DNA of 64,000 nt from Tetrahymena thermophila SB210 (taxonomy: Eukaryota; Ciliophora; Oligohymenophorea; Hymenostomatida; Tetrahymenidae), in assembly GCF_000189635.1 (NCBI RefSeq), contig NW_002476399.1, forward strand, positions 284,415-348,414. Reading direction: 5' to 3'. Under the pieces are notes generated by a model. The model had not been told where the DNA came from and made no database searches. It saw only the letters and a list, made by a program, of their open reading frames with translations. The position numbers and the translations under genes were made by a program. Shown piece after piece: positions 60,629-64,000 of the stretch (positions within the stretch are counted from its first letter, which is position 1; the number at the start of each line of letters is the position of its first letter).

Positions 60629-63492
60629 TCATAGTTTTAGTTTAAGCTTAACTAATCTGACTACTTTTAAGGTTTTGTATTATAATTTTTTCATGCAATT
60701 TTTTCCAATAATATTGTTGCTTTTAAAACAGAAAAAGTTTTTAATTAAAAAATAATTTTAGAAGTTGGTATTTCAAATAATTTGAAACAAGTAAAATAAT
60801 CTTACTTTAAAGAGAGCGATAAAGTTTTTAGTTTGAAACACTTTTATAAGTGTGAACACAGTTACAAAGCTCCTTCTTCTTAAATTTTATTATTGCTTTA
60901 AATTTGAAAGAAATTAATTAGATAATATAAAGTAAAGATTTATTTAAAAATACATTTTAAATTAAATTTATAAATTTTAAATAAAAATAAATTTCACCTT
61001 AAATAGATTTTTAAATTTTTCATATTCTGACATTTATCTAATCCTATGCATAAATCAGAAATTGCTTAATCTTAAATAAAATTGTATCTTTTTGAATAAA
61101 AATATATTTAAAAGAAAATTAAGTTAATAATTAAAATAAAATCAATAAATTTTATTTAAATTTATTGCAATAAAACAAATAATTTTAATTCTTTTTTTAT
61201 ATAATTTTTTATTTATTAAATCAATTAAAATATTTAAATAGAAAAAAACCTGAGATCTAGTAAAAAACTTGAAAGATATTGACACTTTGAAAATCCTTAT
61301 GCTAAATCTGTTATCCCTTTATGAGTAATATTATTAACTCTTTAAATAATAGATTTATGTTATTATATAATTTAAGCTAAAAAACGAAATAAGTTCAAAA
61401 AAATTGAAATAACTAGTTAGATAGTTATCCTATGAAAATATTACATAAAATTTAGTAAAATAATATTAAGAATGTATTGTGAAGAAACAAAATTTACCTT
61501 AAATATAACTTGATAGTTTAAAGATTTAAGCATTTAGCTATTCCTTTTCCTAAATTTGAGACTCCATCATTCTATAAATCTGCATAACTAATTATTTAAT
61601 TTATATTAATATTATTAAAAAAGTAAAATTTTATTTTTTTATAAATAAATGAATAATTTTGTTTGTGAAAAAATTTTGTCCAAACAAGCAAAATTTAAAT
61701 AAATAAATTGAATTTTTAAATAATAAAAAGTTAATGAACTTCAAATATGAAAAAAACGTTACTAGATTAACCTAGTTTTAAAAAAATAATGAGTAAATAA
61801 TAAATTGATAAATACTTGAGATTTATGATTAAAGATATAAGTTAAGTATGTTATGCCAATCGAGAACCTAAGTTATATGAGCTTTGATCAATTAATTAAA
61901 AGTTTCTTTAAATTTATAAAATTAAAATATAATCAATATAGAAAAAAAAATATATTAAATAATATTAGTTTTTTAATAAAATAATATAAATTTTAAATTA
62001 AATTATTCATTTTATATTTTCTTCACTTAAAAAATATTCAATTATAAAAATTAATTCAATTTACTTAATGTCTAAAGTTAAGCTTTCAAGTCTAGAGTTA
62101 TTTTTAAATCCAAAATCTTACTCTAAATTATTTTATACTGTTTTTTCATCTAAACTTTATTGATAAAGATATTAAGAATATAATTCTCTCAATAATAATT
62201 AATTATCTCCTAAAATTATATAATTATCGAATTAGAGAAATGGCAAAAACTGTAAATCCTCATATATTAGCACCTAAAAGATACAAAATAACTACATTTT
62301 TAAATAAATTTTGGAACCTACCAAAAACAGGTTAAAAATTAATGGTCGTGGCGTGTGTGTATATGATGATTTACAGTATATACATTAGTAAAATAATAAA
62401 GTTAAAAAAATAAATAAATTTAAAACAGATTTACCTTAATTAAAGAGTTAAACTTGTTAAACTATAGCTCTAAGTTAATCCATAATCCAATACAAATAAA
62501 CCTCTAGAGCTTATTTAATTTTCTCTATTAAAATTTAAATATTTAACATTTAATTGAAAATACAAAATAACAAAATTATGAGGAAATGTAAAATAAAAAA
62601 TAATAACAACTTTATACAGGAGAAATAATTAATTAATTAATTAATTATTTAAACTGTAATTTATTTAAGTAATTTAAATGCTGTTTAGTATATTTTTTGT
62701 GCTAATTTAAATTTTCTTAAACATATTTTCTTAGCTAATTTAAATATCAAAATATATTAAATTAATTTACTGTATTTCTACTGCTAAAGTTGAGAGATTG
62801 CTTAATTTTGATAAATGGCTACTTAAATACTGAACTCCTGTGTCAGTTATTTAATTTTAGCTTTCAAAATAAATTATGAAAATAAGATAATTAATTTAAG
62901 TAAATATTTAAATTAAAAAGTCATGTATAATTTAACAAGTTATCTAAGTCAAAAAATATTTATGTTTGAATGATTGATGTTTAACTCTTTTCAATAAAAT
63001 AATATAAAATTATTTCATTAATCAATTAGCAAATTACCTTAAGCAAATCCTTAAATTTTCCAGATTTAAGCATTTTTGAAATGTACAACTTAAATTTTTC
63101 AACTCTAAATCATCAATATTTTAAGCTCTTTTATTAAAAAGATAAAAAATTTTTTTCAAACTTTCAAAAAAAAGATTATCTCATTATTTGGAAAAAGCAT
63201 AATAGTAAAATTGAAAATATTAAATTTTTGCTTTTGAAATATAAAAGCTATTTAAAAGATCAAATAAACTTTAAAATAATTAAAAAAATAAATGAAGATA
63301 ATTTGTTTTTTACCTAAGTTTGATATATAATTTATAATGATCTTCTAAGTTTGAGTTTAAAAACTTTTTAAATAAAATAAATAAATTTTATAATAATTAA
63401 TTTAAAGTTTTTATTTTTACTTTTTTTAGTTCTTTGTATTTTTAAATTTATTTAAATTAAGTTTTTTTTTAAGGAAAGCTAAATAAAATCAT
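60629..63492 (-). CDS. Leucine-rich-repeat protein with one-repeat exons
   Basis: Twelve exons on the minus strand: 63492-63421, 63363-63314, 63127-63038, 62860-62771, 62509-62435, 62154-62065, 61905-61816, 61587-61498, 61339-61250, 61087-60998, 60895-60806, 60719-60629. They sum to 1008 nt, 335 residues and a TGA stop. Eight of the nine internal repeat exons are exactly 90 nt (one is 75), all in the same phase, and each encodes one leucine-rich repeat, e.g. GVSNLGKGIAKCLNLQTIKL, GITDLAQGFSKCQYLSSFLL, ISDLCIGLDKCQNMKNLKIY. The last exon ends RLVKLKLKL. Ribonuclease-inhibitor-like repeats of this kind form a horseshoe for protein binding. No single exon is long enough to show up as an obvious frame, which hides the gene. 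Exon 1 (MILFSFPQKK) is the least certain part. Confidence 0.8.
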
Positions 63493-63972
63493 TGAAAAAA
63501 TTTTTAAGTTTAATTTAATTTTTATATTATTTATATAAAAAATTATGTTTATTGATTAATATAAAAGTGTCTTTTTTTAATTTTAGGAATTTTTATATTT
63601 TAAGTTAATAATTAAATAAAAATAAAGCATTCATAAATATAAAAAAATATAAAAAAATAAAAACATAATATAAATTAACTTTGATTATTAGAAATGATTT
63701 TAGTTATCAGAATTCATTTATTTATAAAAAATCAAATTAAATTTAGCAAATTAAAACTAATTCCATTAAACAAGCCATTACTTTTTCTAGACAATAATAT
63801 AAAAAATTAAGATTTACTTGATTATGATAATAAATTTTATTTGGATTATTTAAATAAATAATGATTTTAATTACTTTATTTACATATAAAAGAGTATGAT
63901 ATTAATTATGCTATTAAAATAATATTTATAATTCAATAACCTAATTAAATATAAAAGAAGAATTTAAATTTC
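63493..63972. other. Subtelomeric spacer
   Basis: About 480 bases of AT-rich DNA between the start of the leucine-rich-repeat gene and the telomere. No repeats or genes seen; it must hold that gene's promoter. Confidence 0.6.
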
Positions 63973-64000
63973 GGGGTTGGGGTTGGGGTTGGGGTTGGGG
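63973..64000 (+). repeat. Telomere repeats (GGGGTT)n
   Basis: 28 bases of uninterrupted GGGGTT, G-rich strand running 5' to 3' toward the end of the window, as expected at the right end of a Tetrahymena-type macronuclear chromosome. The array is cut off by the window or assembly, so its true length is not shown. Confidence 0.97.

Noticed and set aside
1-64000. CRISPR array, rRNA genes or bacterial-type operators
   Set aside because: None seen, and none expected on a ciliate macronuclear chromosome arm.

Overview
Organism. The window is a ciliate somatic (macronuclear) chromosome end, almost certainly Tetrahymena or a close relative. Three things show this: the right edge is a run of GGGGTT telomere repeats (63973-64000); every long reading frame is dense in in-frame TAA and TAG (read as Gln) and ends only at TGA; and the DNA is very AT-rich with short GTAA...AG introns. 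Read with the standard code, almost nothing here looks coding. All coordinates and products below were worked out by hand with the ciliate code.

Layout. 1-28650 is a family-rich region: three copies of an uncharacterised two-membrane-span protein (92-2301, 23119-25349, and a decayed copy at 26213-28650); three genes with a C-terminal ADP-ribosyltransferase-like domain (2866-5094, 6100-7873, 10917-12659) arranged by a segmental duplication that also left a chimeric fragment (9735-9949) and was later hit by a mariner-type transposon, now a relic (8290-9423); and one giant cell-surface-type membrane protein gene (13333-22625). 30522-49711 is more ordinary: isocitrate lyase (minus), a long decayed gene (minus, 32420-35942), a VPS3/VPS39-type tethering subunit (minus, 6 exons), a Pro/Gln-rich protein (plus), a serine carboxypeptidase (minus, 3 exons) and a small membrane protein (plus). 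50010-60023 is a second expanding family: three intact genes and one fragment of a zinc-binding, coiled-coil protein, with the 5' end of one gene amplified into a four-unit tandem array. 60629-63492 holds a minus-strand leucine-rich-repeat gene built from about 90-nt one-repeat exons, starting about 480 bp from the telomere.

How it fits together. There is no operon logic (each gene has its own AT-rich flanks). Isocitrate lyase belongs to the glyoxylate cycle, the VPS-type protein to endolysosomal tethering, and the carboxypeptidase to lysosomal or secreted proteolysis; the rest are lineage-specific families in various stages of duplication and decay, which is typical of a subtelomeric arm.
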